Counted from the stretch's first letter, positions 7,738-15,862 are shown. The stretch is 36,568 nucleotides of DNA from Spirochaetota bacterium (GCA_018816345.1 JAHIWG010000100.1:1-36568); one strand, 5' to 3'. The notes: generated from the sequence alone by a model not told the origin. Numbers and translations are program-made.

Positions 7738-8853
7738 CTAGGGCTCTCGCTCGACCCTGTCGCGCCCCGCGGCCTTAGCCCTATAAAGCGCCCTATCCGC
7801 CCTGGCTATGGCTGTATCGGGGTCGTCGCCGCGTCCTAGCATGGCCACGCCTAGGCTGGCGCTCAGCGTTCCCACGACGCCCATGGGAGTCGAGCCGACG
7901 GCCGAGCGCAGGCGCTGCGCCGACTCCATGGCCGCCTCCGGCGTAGCGTACGATATAAGCGCGACGAATTCCTCGCCGCCCCACCTCGAAAGCGAGTCCT
8001 CGGAGCGAAGCGCGGCCGAGAGGCGCCTGGCAGTCTCCTTGAGCGCCTCGTCGCCGGCCTCGTGGCCGAAGTTGTCGTTAACGGCCTTGAAGTGGTCCAG
8101 GTCTATCATCACCAGCGCGTACGTCTCTCCGTATCGCGTCGCCCTGGCCCGAGCCTCCCCGAGGCGCTCGGACAGGTAACGCCTATTACCGAGCCCCGTC
8201 AACGGGTCTATCTTGGATATGACCTCTAGCTCCCGGGTCTTGGCGTACTCCCGGCGTCGCGACCTGCAGGTCCTGAGCCAGACGAGCGACGATATCAAGG
8301 CCATGAGGCAGTAGTCGACGATGATCGCCGAGGCTACCGACGCGGCCACGGCCTCGGTACGGGACGCGATATTGATAGCGCCTATGCAGACCAGTACGAC
8401 GGCCGCCAAGACGGATAGCGAGAAGCGGTTAGGAACGAGGAACTGGGCGGCTATCATCAGGAGGACGCTCATGGCCTGCAGGTAGTAGTCCTGTTCCCTG
8501 TAGGCGTAGATGGCGTACCCGAAGGCCGCTATGCCCGCGAGCGTCACGAGGCCGAGCACTAGCTCCCGCCGCCCCAAGCGCGACGCGGGCTTTAGGAAGA
8601 ACGGAGCGCAGGCGGCGAGGGCGAAGAACGCGATCCTGACGGCGACGAGGCGCGAGAAGGCCGGGTCTCGGCCCAGGCTCGCGTAATCGGGGATGACGAA
8701 CAGGAGGAACGCGCTCCCGAGGAACGGCAGGACGAGGCAGAGGCTCCTATAGACGGTATCCAGCTCGTACGAGCGGTATTCCGCCTCGACGCGGCTCTCG
8801 AGGAACCGGCCTATGAGCAGATCGACTTTTCCTATAGCTTTAATCACGCCCAT
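7738..8853 (-). CDS. Membrane-bound diguanylate cyclase (GGDEF)
   Basis: Makes the second messenger cyclic di-GMP from two GTP. The 371 residues have about six hydrophobic segments between residues 37 and 195, forming an uncharacterised membrane sensor region, and then a complete GGDEF domain. The domain shows DPLTGLGNRRYL (216-227), metal-binding MIDLDHFKAVND, and the active-site loop GGEEF (292-296). The inhibitory I-site RxxD is RSED (283-286), five residues before GGEEF, so product feedback is expected. There is no EAL domain. The ATG at 8853 lacks an obvious ribosome site. The gene is divergent from ettA across 93 bases. Confidence 0.92.
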   Translation of the reverse strand: MGVIKAIGKVDLLIGRFLESRVEAEYRSYELDTVYRSLCLVLPFLGSAFLLFVIPDYASLGRDPAFSRLVAVRIAFFALAACAPFFLKPASRLGRRELVLGLVTLAGIAAFGYAIYAYREQDYYLQAMSVLLMIAAQFLVPNRFSLSVLAAVVLVCIGAINIASRTEAVAASVASAIIVDYCLMALISSLVWLRTCRSRRREYAKTRELEVISKIDPLTGLGNRRYLSERLGEARARATRYGETYALVMIDLDHFKAVNDNFGHEAGDEALKETARRLSAALRSEDSLSRWGGEEFVALISYATPEAAMESAQRLRSAVGSTPMGVVGTLSASLGVAMLGRGDDPDTAIARADRALYRAKAAGRDRVEREP

Positions 8854-8927
8854 GTGGTGCTGACTCTATCACCAAGAGCACGTCGGGTCTATCGACGAGC
8901 GCGGCGCCCCCTCAACTAAGGCGCGAT

Positions 8928-8940
8928 TATATTCTATAAT
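8928..8940 (+). promoter_or_regulatory. Candidate -10 elements directly before ettA
   Basis: TATATT (8928-8933) and a consensus TATAAT (8935-8940) lie immediately upstream of the ettA ATG at 8947. Only GGGGGC separates the second element from the start codon. If TATAAT is used, transcription would begin at or next to the ATG and give a leaderless mRNA. No convincing -35 was found at 16-18 bases. Confidence 0.4.
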
Positions 8941-8946
8941 GGGGGC

Positions 8947-10626
8947 ATGGCCACAGTAGACGACAAGAAGATCATCTATTCGATGAACCGCGTATCGAAG
9001 AAGTACGGTACCAAGCAGGTCCTCAAGGACATATCAATCAGCTATTACTACGGCGCCAAGATAGGCGTCATAGGACTGAACGGCTCGGGCAAGTCAAGCC
9101 TACTCCGTATCCTTAACGGTACCGACACGGAGTTCGCGGGCGATACCAGCTGCTCGCCGGGCTACACGATAGGCTTCCTCGAGCAGGAGCCCCACCTCGA
9201 GCCGGGCAGGACCGTCCGGGAGGTCGTGTCGGAGGGCGTCCAGGAGATAGTCGACGCGCTATCAGAGTTCGAGGCCGTCAGCGAGGCCTTCGGGGACCCG
9301 GACGCCGACTTCGACAAGCTCGCCGACAAGCAGGCCAAGCTACAGGAGAAGATAGAGGAGCTCGACGGCTGGAACCTCGACGCCAGGCTGGACCTGGCGA
9401 TGGAGGCCCTCCGCTGCCCGCCCGCCGACCAGGTAGTGGACGTGCTTTCCGGCGGAGAGCGCCGGCGCGTAGCCCTGTGCAGGCTCCTATTGAAGAAGCC
9501 CGACATCCTCCTCCTCGACGAGCCGACGAACCACCTGGACGCCGAGACGGTGGCGTGGCTCGAGCGGCACCTCCAGCAGTACGAGGGCACCGTGATCGCG
9601 GTCACCCACGACAGGTACTTCCTCGATAACGTAGCCGGCTGGATACTGGAGCTGGACCGCGGCGAGGGCATCCCGTGGAAGGGCAACTACTCGAGCTGGC
9701 TCGACCAGAAGTCCAGGCAGCTGGAGCTGGAGGAGAAGGGCAACTCGGAGCGCGCCAAGACCCTCGAGCGCGAGCTCGAGTGGGTCCGCATGAGCCCTAA
9801 GGGCAGGCACGCCAAGAGCAAGGCGCGCATTACCCAGTACGAGAAGCTGCTCGCAGACGGCGAGCGCGAGAAGGTGCGCGAGACTAAGCTAGTCATAACG
9901 CCCGGCCCGAGGCTCGGTTCCGTCGTGATCGACGCCAAGGGCCTCTCCAAGGCCTACGGCGACAAGGTCCTGTTCCAGGACCTCGAGTTCGCCGTGCCGC
10001 CCGGGGCCGTGGTCGGCATAGTCGGGCCCAACGGAGCGGGAAAGACCACGCTGTTCAAGCTCATAGCCGGCATGGAGCAGCCCGACGGCGGCGTCCTCAA
10101 GATAGGCGAGACGGTCAAGCTCGCGTACGCGGACCAGATGCGCGCGGGCCTGGACCCGGATAAGACGGTCTACGAGCAGCTATCGGGCGGCCTCGACATC
10201 ATGAAGCTAGGCGGCGTCAGGGAGGTCAACAGCCGGGCCTACTGCTCGTGGTTCAACTTCTCGGGCGGCGACCAGCAGAAGAAGGTAGGCGTGCTATCCG
10301 GCGGGGAGCGCAACAGGCTCAACCTCGCCATCATGCTCAAGGAAGGCGCCAACGTCATCCTGCTCGACGAGCCGACTAACGACCTGGACGTCAACACGCT
10401 CCGCGCCCTCGAGGAGGCCCTCGACGGCTTCGCCGGCAGCGCGCTCGTAGTCAGCCACGACAGGTGGTTCCTCGACCGCGTCTGCACCCACCTCCTGGCC
10501 TTCGAGGACGGCGAGGTGATCTGGTACGACGGCAACTGGTCCGAGTACGCCGAGTACCGCCACGAGAAGCTGGGCGGCGCCGCCGACCGCCCGCACCGCT
10601 ATGTATACAGGAAGCTGGAAAGATAA
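8947..10626 (+). CDS. ettA: Energy-dependent translational throttle protein EttA (ABC-F ATPase)
   Basis: A soluble ABC-F protein that binds the ribosomal E site and gates the first elongation steps according to the ATP/ADP state. The 559 residues contain two nucleotide-binding domains. Walker A1 is GLNGSGKSS (43-51) and Walker A2 is GPNGAGKTT. Signatures LSGGERRRVALCRLL and LSGGERNRLNLAIML are followed by DEPTNHLDAET and DEPTNDLDVNT. The inter-domain linker and arm (about 250-320) are rich in Lys/Arg/Glu and contain WVRMSPKGRHAKSKARI, diagnostic of EttA. The length matches E. coli EttA (555). There is no typical Shine-Dalgarno sequence. The last ten codons are copied 139 bases downstream in a partial duplication. 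Confidence 0.95.
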   Translation: MATVDDKKIIYSMNRVSKKYGTKQVLKDISISYYYGAKIGVIGLNGSGKSSLLRILNGTDTEFAGDTSCSPGYTIGFLEQEPHLEPGRTVREVVSEGVQEIVDALSEFEAVSEAFGDPDADFDKLADKQAKLQEKIEELDGWNLDARLDLAMEALRCPPADQVVDVLSGGERRRVALCRLLLKKPDILLLDEPTNHLDAETVAWLERHLQQYEGTVIAVTHDRYFLDNVAGWILELDRGEGIPWKGNYSSWLDQKSRQLELEEKGNSERAKTLERELEWVRMSPKGRHAKSKARITQYEKLLADGEREKVRETKLVITPGPRLGSVVIDAKGLSKAYGDKVLFQDLEFAVPPGAVVGIVGPNGAGKTTLFKLIAGMEQPDGGVLKIGETVKLAYADQMRAGLDPDKTVYEQLSGGLDIMKLGGVREVNSRAYCSWFNFSGGDQQKKVGVLSGGERNRLNLAIMLKEGANVILLDEPTNDLDVNTLRALEEALDGFAGSALVVSHDRWFLDRVCTHLLAFEDGEVIWYDGNWSEYAEYRHEKLGGAADRPHRYVYRKLER

Positions 10627-10810
10627 ATATGGTAGCCGCCGACTTAACGCCTCGCGGGCGGTCGGCGGCCCAGGCAAGGCCGGTTCCGCTTCAACGGAAC
10701 CGGTACGGCTGGCCGGAGGCCAGACGAGCCCGCACCGCTATGTATACAGGAAGCTGGAAAGATAAATAATACAGCCGCCGTCGTCCCGCCTCGCGGGCGG
10801 TCGGCGGCCC
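10589..10810 (+). repeat. Partial tandem duplication (period 139 bp) of the ettA 3' end and its hairpin
   Basis: Bases 10589-10671 recur at 10728-10810 with an exact offset of 139. The first 41 bases, which include the ettA C-terminal codons and stop, are identical. The remainder differs at a few positions, mainly within the hairpin loop. Each copy carries GCCGCCG...GTCGGCGGC as an outer stem around a small CGCC-TCGCG-GGCG inner stem. The 56 bases between copies hold further hairpins. It reads as about 1.6 copies of a 139-bp unit and leaves a second, non-coding copy of the ettA tail just ahead of the GNAT gene. Confidence 0.9.
10680..10703 (+). terminator. Terminator-like hairpin downstream of ettA
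   Basis: CCGGTTCCG (10680-10688) and CGGAACCGG (10695-10703) form a perfect 9-bp stem with loop CTTCAA. A second short hairpin, CTGGCC-GGA-GGCCAG, follows directly. No T-run follows either. They lie between the two copies of the 139-bp repeat. Confidence 0.5.
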
Positions 10811-10823
10811 GAACGGATACCGC

Positions 10824-11318
10824 ATGATAAGGAAAGCCGCGCGGGACGACGCGCCGAGGATAGCGGAAATACACGTCTTCGGGTGGCGCGCCGCCTATAG
10901 GGGCATCGTGCCCGACGAGATACTCTTTAACAGGCTATCGGTAGTCAAACGGGCGCCTTCGATAGCGGACGCGCTCGAGGCCGACGAGGAGACCTACGTC
11001 TACGAGGACGGGTTCGTGCGCGGCTGGATGACCATAGGCGATTGCCGGGACGAGGACGCGAAGGACGATTTCGAGCTGTGGGGGATCTACGTCGATCCGC
11101 TGCTCAAGAGATCGGGCGTCGGCCGAGCCCTGGTCGGCTTCTGCGAGGACCAGGCCCGCGCCCGCGGGAAGCGGCGGATCAAGCTATGGGTGTTCAAGGA
11201 TAACGCGCCTTCCCGGTCTTTCTACGAGGCCATGGGCTTCTCGACCGACGGAAAGGAGCAGCTCATCGAGAAGCTCGGGGCTATAGAGATTCGTTATCAA
11301 AAGTATTTGACTAATTAA
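10824..11318 (+). CDS. GNAT-family N-acetyltransferase
   Basis: Predicted to transfer an acetyl group from acetyl-CoA to an amine; the substrate is unknown. The 164 residues begin IRKAARDDAPRIAEIHV, the usual first strand and helix. The acetyl-CoA loop is GIYVDPLLKRSGVGRALV (the R/QxxGxG/A type, about 88-105). The C-terminal NAPSRSFYEAMGF is the standard motif for single-domain GNATs. The start ATG at 10824 lies 14 bases after the second duplicated hairpin and has no clear ribosome site. Its stop codon overlaps a palindrome that probably belongs to the following tetR gene. Confidence 0.85.
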   Translation: MIRKAARDDAPRIAEIHVFGWRAAYRGIVPDEILFNRLSVVKRAPSIADALEADEETYVYEDGFVRGWMTIGDCRDEDAKDDFELWGIYVDPLLKRSGVGRALVGFCEDQARARGKRRIKLWVFKDNAPSRSFYEAMGFSTDGKEQLIEKLGAIEIRYQKYLTN

Positions 11319-11334
11319 ACATTTCGGTTAATTA
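11312..11334 (+). promoter_or_regulatory. Candidate TetR-type operator
   Basis: An AT-rich imperfect palindrome, TAATTAAAC (11312-11320), ATTTC, GGTTAATTA (11326-11334), has one mismatch per half. It overlaps the GNAT stop and ends seven bases before the ATG of a TetR-family gene. Position and symmetry fit an autoregulatory operator for that gene and the membrane protein after it. Confidence 0.5.
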
Positions 11335-11341
11335 TTCAACT

Positions 11342-11962
11342 ATGAAGATCGCTCCCAATCCGAAAGGCGAAGCGACTGGCACGGAGAACAGGAAGGCCGA
11401 ACTGCTCGAGGCCGCGCTACGACAGTTCGCGCGCTACGGATACCGGCGCGCCAGAGTCGAGGACATCGCCGCCGAGCTAGGCCTCACCAAGGGCGCCGTC
11501 TACTTCTATTGCGCCGGCAAGGAAGCCCTCTACCGGGACTCGGTCGAATGGGCGCTCTCGTCATGGTGCTCCTCCATAGAACGGGCCGTAGCGGGCGTAT
11601 CCAGCGCCGCGGAGCGCTTCGTAACCCTGGCGAGACGCTCGTTCGAGTACCTTTCCGACAACCCCGATCTCCGCTCGGTGATATCGGCCGATCCGTCCAT
11701 CTACAGCCTCGATCCGAAAGAGGATAGGTTCGCTGTCGTGAACGACCGCGCCAGGGAGCTCCTCGCCGCGACGCTCCGGGTCGGCGTCGCCTCGGGCGAA
11801 TTCAGGCCGGAACTTGACGTCGAGAAGGCGTCGCGCTTCCTGTACCAGGTCTATATAACCTTCCTCATAAAAGCGTTCGCCCTCGGCGAGGGCGACGAGG
11901 CGGCCGCGCTCTACGAGGCGGGCATAGACATAGCGATCATGGGCCTCGCGGCCCGATCATAG
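11342..11962 (+). CDS. TetR/AcrR-family transcriptional regulator
   Basis: The 206 residues have an N-terminal helix-turn-helix (about residues 20-65). Characteristic segments are LLEAALRQFARYGYRRARVEDIA and GLTKGAVYFYCAGKEALY, the recognition-helix pattern of TetR proteins. The C-terminal ligand domain is variable and gives no clue to the inducer. No Shine-Dalgarno sequence precedes the ATG; the upstream region is the AT-rich palindrome. A membrane protein follows 22 bases later and is the likely co-regulated partner. Confidence 0.88.
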   Translation: MKIAPNPKGEATGTENRKAELLEAALRQFARYGYRRARVEDIAAELGLTKGAVYFYCAGKEALYRDSVEWALSSWCSSIERAVAGVSSAAERFVTLARRSFEYLSDNPDLRSVISADPSIYSLDPKEDRFAVVNDRARELLAATLRVGVASGEFRPELDVEKASRFLYQVYITFLIKAFALGEGDEAAALYEAGIDIAIMGLAARS

Positions 11963-11984
11963 ATAATAACCGAGGAGGCATTCG

Positions 11985-12635
11985 ATGACAGAAGCGACAA
12001 AGACGGCCCTTGTAGGGCTGCGCGACCTTTCGACGCTCCAATGGTACGTCATCCCCATCCTGGCCGTCGTATTCTACATCTACACGACCGAGATAAAGAA
12101 GGCGCGCCGGAACGGAGACTGGAACGCCGTAATCGCCGGTGCGGCAGTCTTCGGCGCCGACTTCTTCAACGAGACCTGGAACGGCTGGTTCATGATACTG
12201 TCGGGCCGAAGCGCCCTATGGACGGCGCCCGGGCCGACCGCGCTGCGCACGATGGTCGGATGGAACATAGAGATCATGTTCATGTTCTCGATACTCGGCA
12301 TTATCTGGTACCATGCGCTATCGGAATCCCGCGATAAGAAGATACTTGGCGTAGACGAGAAATGGTTCTTCGCCGTCGGCTATTCGGTAATATGCGTCGC
12401 CGTCGAGGTGGCTCTCAACGTCGGGAATCACCTCGTATGGGAATATAAATTCTGGGAACGGAGCGTCGTCGGCGTACCGCTCATCTTCGTAATCGGATAC
12501 TTCTGGTTCTTCGCGTGGGCCGTACTAGCCGTCACGAGGAAGAGCATGAAGGCCAAGGCCGCGGTCGCGGCCGCCCCGTACTGCCTAGCCGCGGCGCTCA
12601 ACGTGGTAGCGGCGCTCCTCGGCTGGCGGTACTGA
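11985..12635 (+). CDS. Uncharacterised integral membrane protein
   Basis: I do not recognise a named family. The 216 residues show about six hydrophobic segments (roughly 17-32, 46-62, 84-105, 125-145, 160-180 and 190-212). Short charged connectors such as TEIKKARRNGDW and ESRDKKILGVDEKW lie between them. Aromatic residues are plentiful (FFNETWNGWFMI, GWNIEIMFMF, GYFWFFAWAV), and Glu, Asn and Trp sit within membrane segments, suggesting a small-molecule or pigment-like binding pocket rather than a simple anchor. It has a GAGG ribosome site, lies directly behind a tetR gene and is convergent with the BtrH-like gene. A role in transport or membrane-linked detoxification is possible but unproven. 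Confidence 0.7.
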   Translation: MTEATKTALVGLRDLSTLQWYVIPILAVVFYIYTTEIKKARRNGDWNAVIAGAAVFGADFFNETWNGWFMILSGRSALWTAPGPTALRTMVGWNIEIMFMFSILGIIWYHALSESRDKKILGVDEKWFFAVGYSVICVAVEVALNVGNHLVWEYKFWERSVVGVPLIFVIGYFWFFAWAVLAVTRKSMKAKAAVAAAPYCLAAALNVVAALLGWRY

Positions 12636-12663
12636 GGCGGCCTGTCTAGGCCGGCCGATACGG

Positions 12664-13773
12664 CTAGAGGCCCTCGAGCGCCTCGGCCGTCCGGCGGGCC
12701 CACGCGCGCTCCGCGGATACGACGGCCTCGGCGGCCCTGGCGCAGTCGGCCGCGACGGCTGTCCGGGCGTCCTTCATTCCGGCGGGCCCCGCCTTGCTCG
12801 ATACCGCCTCCGCGGCCGCCGAGAAGCGCGCGGCGAGGCCGTGCCAGGCCTTTTCCGACTCGGCTGCGGCGGGGATAACCTCGTCGAGCGCGGCCTGGAG
12901 GGCGGCGTCCGCGGTCCTTTCGCGCTCGCGGCGCAGCCAGAGCAGGTATAGGGTCCTGAACGCCGCGCCGCCCGTGCCGTTGCGCTCTATGCTGTCGGAC
13001 ATATACGATAGGGCCGGTCCCAGGAGGTAGGTCGGTACGTACTCGATTAGCCTGGCGAGGTCTTCGGGGAAGCGCCCCAGAGCGGCCGCCCAGGAGCCGG
13101 TAACGGAGCCCGGGTCGACGCGGAGCCCGAGCGCCATCGCGACGAGCTCGTCACGGCCGGGCCGGCGGTAGCCGGGCGACGGTTCGGCCCAGGAGTACTC
13201 GGCCCTAGGCGGCCAGGCCTTCGTCTTCGAGCGCCTCGCTCGGTCTAGGTCGCGTAGCCGAATCTCCATGAGGCCCCCGTGCCCGGTATCGCTCACCCAG
13301 GCCCTATCCCCGTCGACCTTGAACAGCGTTATCACGTGCCAGCCGAAGCTCATATACGCGGGGCCGATCTTCCCCCCGTAGAGATACGGCAAGTAGCGCA
13401 TATCGACGCGGAGCATCACGGGAACGCCTCGCCCCAGGAGCTCGAGCGGCCCGGCCCAGATATCCTCGCCGCCCTGGGGCACGCGCATGCCCCACGGTAT
13501 CCCGGTCAGCTCGAAGTAGCGCTCGCGCATGTCGAGGCTCCTTCCCCCTATGAACGGGAACGATCCTTCTTGGAACGTGAAGGCCGGGGCCGCGCCGTAG
13601 CCGATTATCTCGTCCTCGTGCGCTTCATAGCCGCAGGCGAGCAGGGCGTTGACCATGGCCGAGCTCTCGCAGTGCCCACCCGCTCGAATGCGGCTCGCGT
13701 CCGCCTCGAGCAGCCCGGGCGTGCCCGCCGCCTTCCAGGACGTCGAAGCGCCAAATACCTTGAAAACACCCAT
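12664..13773 (-). CDS. BtrH-like protein (BtrH_N plus DUF4872-type C-terminus)
   Basis: The N-terminal half resembles the BtrH_N family. BtrH transfers a protected acyl group from a carrier protein to an aminoglycoside in butirosin synthesis. The papain/C39-like catalytic set is visible: C35 in GGHCESSAMVNALL, H146 in SFGWHVITLF and D162 in WVSDTG. The segments DEIIGYGAAPAFTF and FPFIGGRS also fit. The C-terminal part (about 210-369) is helical and alanine-rich, as in DUF4872. At 369 residues it is the usual size. The start ATG at 13773 follows GGGAGG. No antibiotic cluster, acyl carrier protein or partner enzyme is nearby, so the substrate is unknown. It lies 99 bases after an AraC/GyrI regulator on the same strand and may be controlled by it. 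Confidence 0.8.
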   Translation of the reverse strand: MGVFKVFGASTSWKAAGTPGLLEADASRIRAGGHCESSAMVNALLACGYEAHEDEIIGYGAAPAFTFQEGSFPFIGGRSLDMRERYFELTGIPWGMRVPQGGEDIWAGPLELLGRGVPVMLRVDMRYLPYLYGGKIGPAYMSFGWHVITLFKVDGDRAWVSDTGHGGLMEIRLRDLDRARRSKTKAWPPRAEYSWAEPSPGYRRPGRDELVAMALGLRVDPGSVTGSWAAALGRFPEDLARLIEYVPTYLLGPALSYMSDSIERNGTGGAAFRTLYLLWLRRERERTADAALQAALDEVIPAAAESEKAWHGLAARFSAAAEAVSSKAGPAGMKDARTAVAADCARAAEAVVSAERAWARRTAEALEGL

Positions 13774-13872
13774 CGATACCTCCCGTACGCCCGTAGCGGG
13801 CCTATGGGCTAAAGGTATCCTTATCGATAGGCGACGACCTTCCTGGCAGTGCTCGCTTCTATCCAGATATTG

Positions 13873-14724
13873 CTATTCCGCCAGGGGCAGGTATAGATCG
13901 ACGTCGACCGATGGCCCCCTGGTTATAGATCGGTACAGCTCGAAGGCGGGCGAGTCGGCCGGCTCCGACTCGGACTCGGGAAGAGCGACGCCGTAGAGGT
14001 ACTCGTAGGCGCTCGCGTAGTCGCCCCGAGGCCCGCGCCACGAGACGGAGAGGCAGGTCGACGCGGGCAGTATAGTCTCGCGCAGCCCCGCGGGTACGAC
14101 TTCCGCCTCCCCGAGGACGGCGCAGGCCGAGTAGCGGCAACGCGCCTCGTCGGTCACGCCGGGATTATCCCACGCTATGCCGACCGCCAGCTCGGGCGCT
14201 CGCGTCCGTCCGGAGGAGAACCAGCGCCTCATCAGGGCCGACCACGCGGCCCCGGCCGCCCGGTCGTAGCGGCCTTCCCTCGCGGCCTCGGCTAGGCGCA
14301 TGGGCTCGACCCTGCGTATCGTCCACGAGAAATCGGCTGTCGCCTCGGGCGGCTGACCGGAGGCCCGCGCTGCCGGGGAACCCGAGCCGGCGATCGCGGC
14401 CGGACGCTCGCGGTACGCCCGCGGGGTGACGCCGAAGCGCGCCTTGAAGTCGCGCGCGAAGGCGCTCGGCGTCGCGAAGCCGCACTCGAGGGCTATCTCG
14501 GTGACGGGCGCCGAGCGGATATAGGCGAGCATCCCGGCTGATTTCTCCAGCCTGAGCCGCTTGATGAAAGCGGCCGGGGTCTCGCCGGAGACGGCCGCGA
14601 ATATCCTATGGAAGTGGTACTTCGAGAAGGCCGCCGCCTCGGCCGCCTCGTCGAGAGATATACGCTCGCCGAGCCGTTCCGCCATCCAGCGCTTGGCCTC
14701 GCCTATCCTATCCGAATAATCCAT
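13873..14724 (-). CDS. AraC-family regulator with GyrI-like effector-binding domain
   Basis: The 283 residues have an N-terminal double helix-turn-helix of AraC type (about 1-105). Landmarks are ISLDEAAEAAAFSKYHFHRIF, GETPAAFIKRLRLEKS, the second-helix segment PVTEIALECGFATPSAFARDF and FGVTPRAYR. A loose Ala/Gly/Pro linker (about 108-128) leads to a GyrI/Rob-like small-molecule-binding domain beginning WTIRRVEP and ending in an ELYRS...DVDLYLPL strand. In Rob, SoxS-like and BmrR proteins this domain senses lipophilic or cationic compounds. It probably governs itself and the BtrH-like gene downstream. Confidence 0.87.
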   Translation of the reverse strand: MDYSDRIGEAKRWMAERLGERISLDEAAEAAAFSKYHFHRIFAAVSGETPAAFIKRLRLEKSAGMLAYIRSAPVTEIALECGFATPSAFARDFKARFGVTPRAYRERPAAIAGSGSPAARASGQPPEATADFSWTIRRVEPMRLAEAAREGRYDRAAGAAWSALMRRWFSSGRTRAPELAVGIAWDNPGVTDEARCRYSACAVLGEAEVVPAGLRETILPASTCLSVSWRGPRGDYASAYEYLYGVALPESESEPADSPAFELYRSITRGPSVDVDLYLPLAE

Positions 14725-14828
14725 ACGGCTATGATAAGGAGGCGAGCGGCCCTGTCAAGGCGAGCGCGGTCGGGTATTTCATCCTCGCGGCGGGTCCGGG
14801 CGGCATAAGCCCCCTCGCGGCGCTTCCG

Positions 14829-15554
14829 TTGACGCTGTTCTCCTCCGCCTGCGGCATCCTTATCTACGTAGCCGCTATCGAGATCGAGCGTAGGATAACG
14901 ACGCCCGCTACTCGGAAGGGGCCGCTCTTCGCCGCAGCGCGGCTATTCGCGCGGCTCGTCATAGCGGGAAGCCTCGCGAGCATGGCGCTCGTGACGGTGG
15001 GGGTCCTGGGGAACGAGTCGGCGCGCGCGGCAGTAGAGTCCGGGCCATGGAGCCTGAGCGGGTACGTCATAGCGGGCCTCGCCATAGCCGCCTTCGGCAT
15101 CATGGCGCGCGTCCCCTTGCCGTCCGAGGAGCCGCCCGCGATTAGGCGCCTCCTCAAGGCCTACGGCGCGTGCGCCCTTATATACGCGCCCATGACCCTC
15201 ATAGAATTCGCGTTTGAACGGTCGGGCCTCCGATGGCTACCGTATCTCTCGACCGATCACCTCTTCTACCTCGCGTGGAACGTAGTCTCGATGAGCGCCG
15301 CAGTCGATTTCATGAGGCCGAGCCGCTCCGGGATACCGATGCTCGACGCGGTGCCGGAGGAACGGGCGCGGGCGCTCGGCCTATCCGGGCGGGAGCGCGA
15401 GATGGCCGTACTCATCGCCAGGGGACTCGCAAACAAGGAGATCGCGTCGGAGCTCGGCATTTCGCCGGGCACGGTGAGGACCCACATCTATAACCTCTAC
15501 CAGAAAGCGGGAGCTAGGAGCCGGGTCGAGCTCCTCAACAAGCTCGAGTCGTAG
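14829..15554 (+). CDS. Membrane-anchored LuxR-type transcriptional regulator
   Basis: The C-terminal 65 residues are a LuxR/NarL-type DNA-binding domain: LSGREREMAVLIARGLANKEIA, ELGISPGTVRTHIYNLYQKAG, ending RVELLNKLES. The N-terminal 170 residues contain about five hydrophobic segments, so the sensor is in the membrane and the DNA-binding domain cytoplasmic. The start is uncertain. The TTG at 14829 has no ribosome site, and the same frame upstream continues a membrane-like stretch (SAVGYFILAAGPGG) without any ATG, GTG or TTG. An AAGGAGG lies near 14737. A missing first helix through a frameshift or an unusual start is possible. The target is unknown. It is divergent from the AraC gene. Confidence 0.72.
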   Translation: MTLFSSACGILIYVAAIEIERRITTPATRKGPLFAAARLFARLVIAGSLASMALVTVGVLGNESARAAVESGPWSLSGYVIAGLAIAAFGIMARVPLPSEEPPAIRRLLKAYGACALIYAPMTLIEFAFERSGLRWLPYLSTDHLFYLAWNVVSMSAAVDFMRPSRSGIPMLDAVPEERARALGLSGREREMAVLIARGLANKEIASELGISPGTVRTHIYNLYQKAGARSRVELLNKLES

Positions 15555-15614
15555 TCCCTATCGTCCGCAGTCCGATGGAGACGCGCGTTCGTCGCGTACC
15601 GTAGAGGGCGGGTC

Positions 15615-15634
15615 TGGCCGGTCATCGCCGGCCA
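15615..15634 (+). terminator. Hairpin after the LuxR-type gene; rest of 15555-15862 without genes
   Basis: TGGCCGG (15615-15621), loop TCATCG and CCGGCCA (15628-15634) form a 7-bp stem 60 bases after the LuxR stop. The T content that follows is modest (ATACGTTTCG). In the remainder, up to the lipoprotein frame at 15863, I see an AT-richer stretch with a lone TTGACT (15692-15697) but no matching -10, and no recognisable RNA. Confidence 0.45.
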
Positions 15635-15862
15635 ATACGTTTCGCCATGAAGGCTCAAATATCATCGCCGCTCCTCGGGCAAACATAGCGTTTGACTTCT
15701 ATTCGTGGATACATGCGGACCATCGGAGAGCCTATCAGTCGTTCGACCGAGTAGCGATAATAGAGCCTATGATATTAATCGTAGTGATTTTAGGCTCCCC
15801 TGATACTCGAGTCGTATGTAATTCAGGTTGGCGTTCGTGTATTCTCTATCCCAGGAGGAGTA

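Noticed and set aside
10589-10810. Insertion sequence or MITE
   Set aside because: No transposase, terminal inverted repeats or target-site duplication. It is best explained as a partial tandem duplication.
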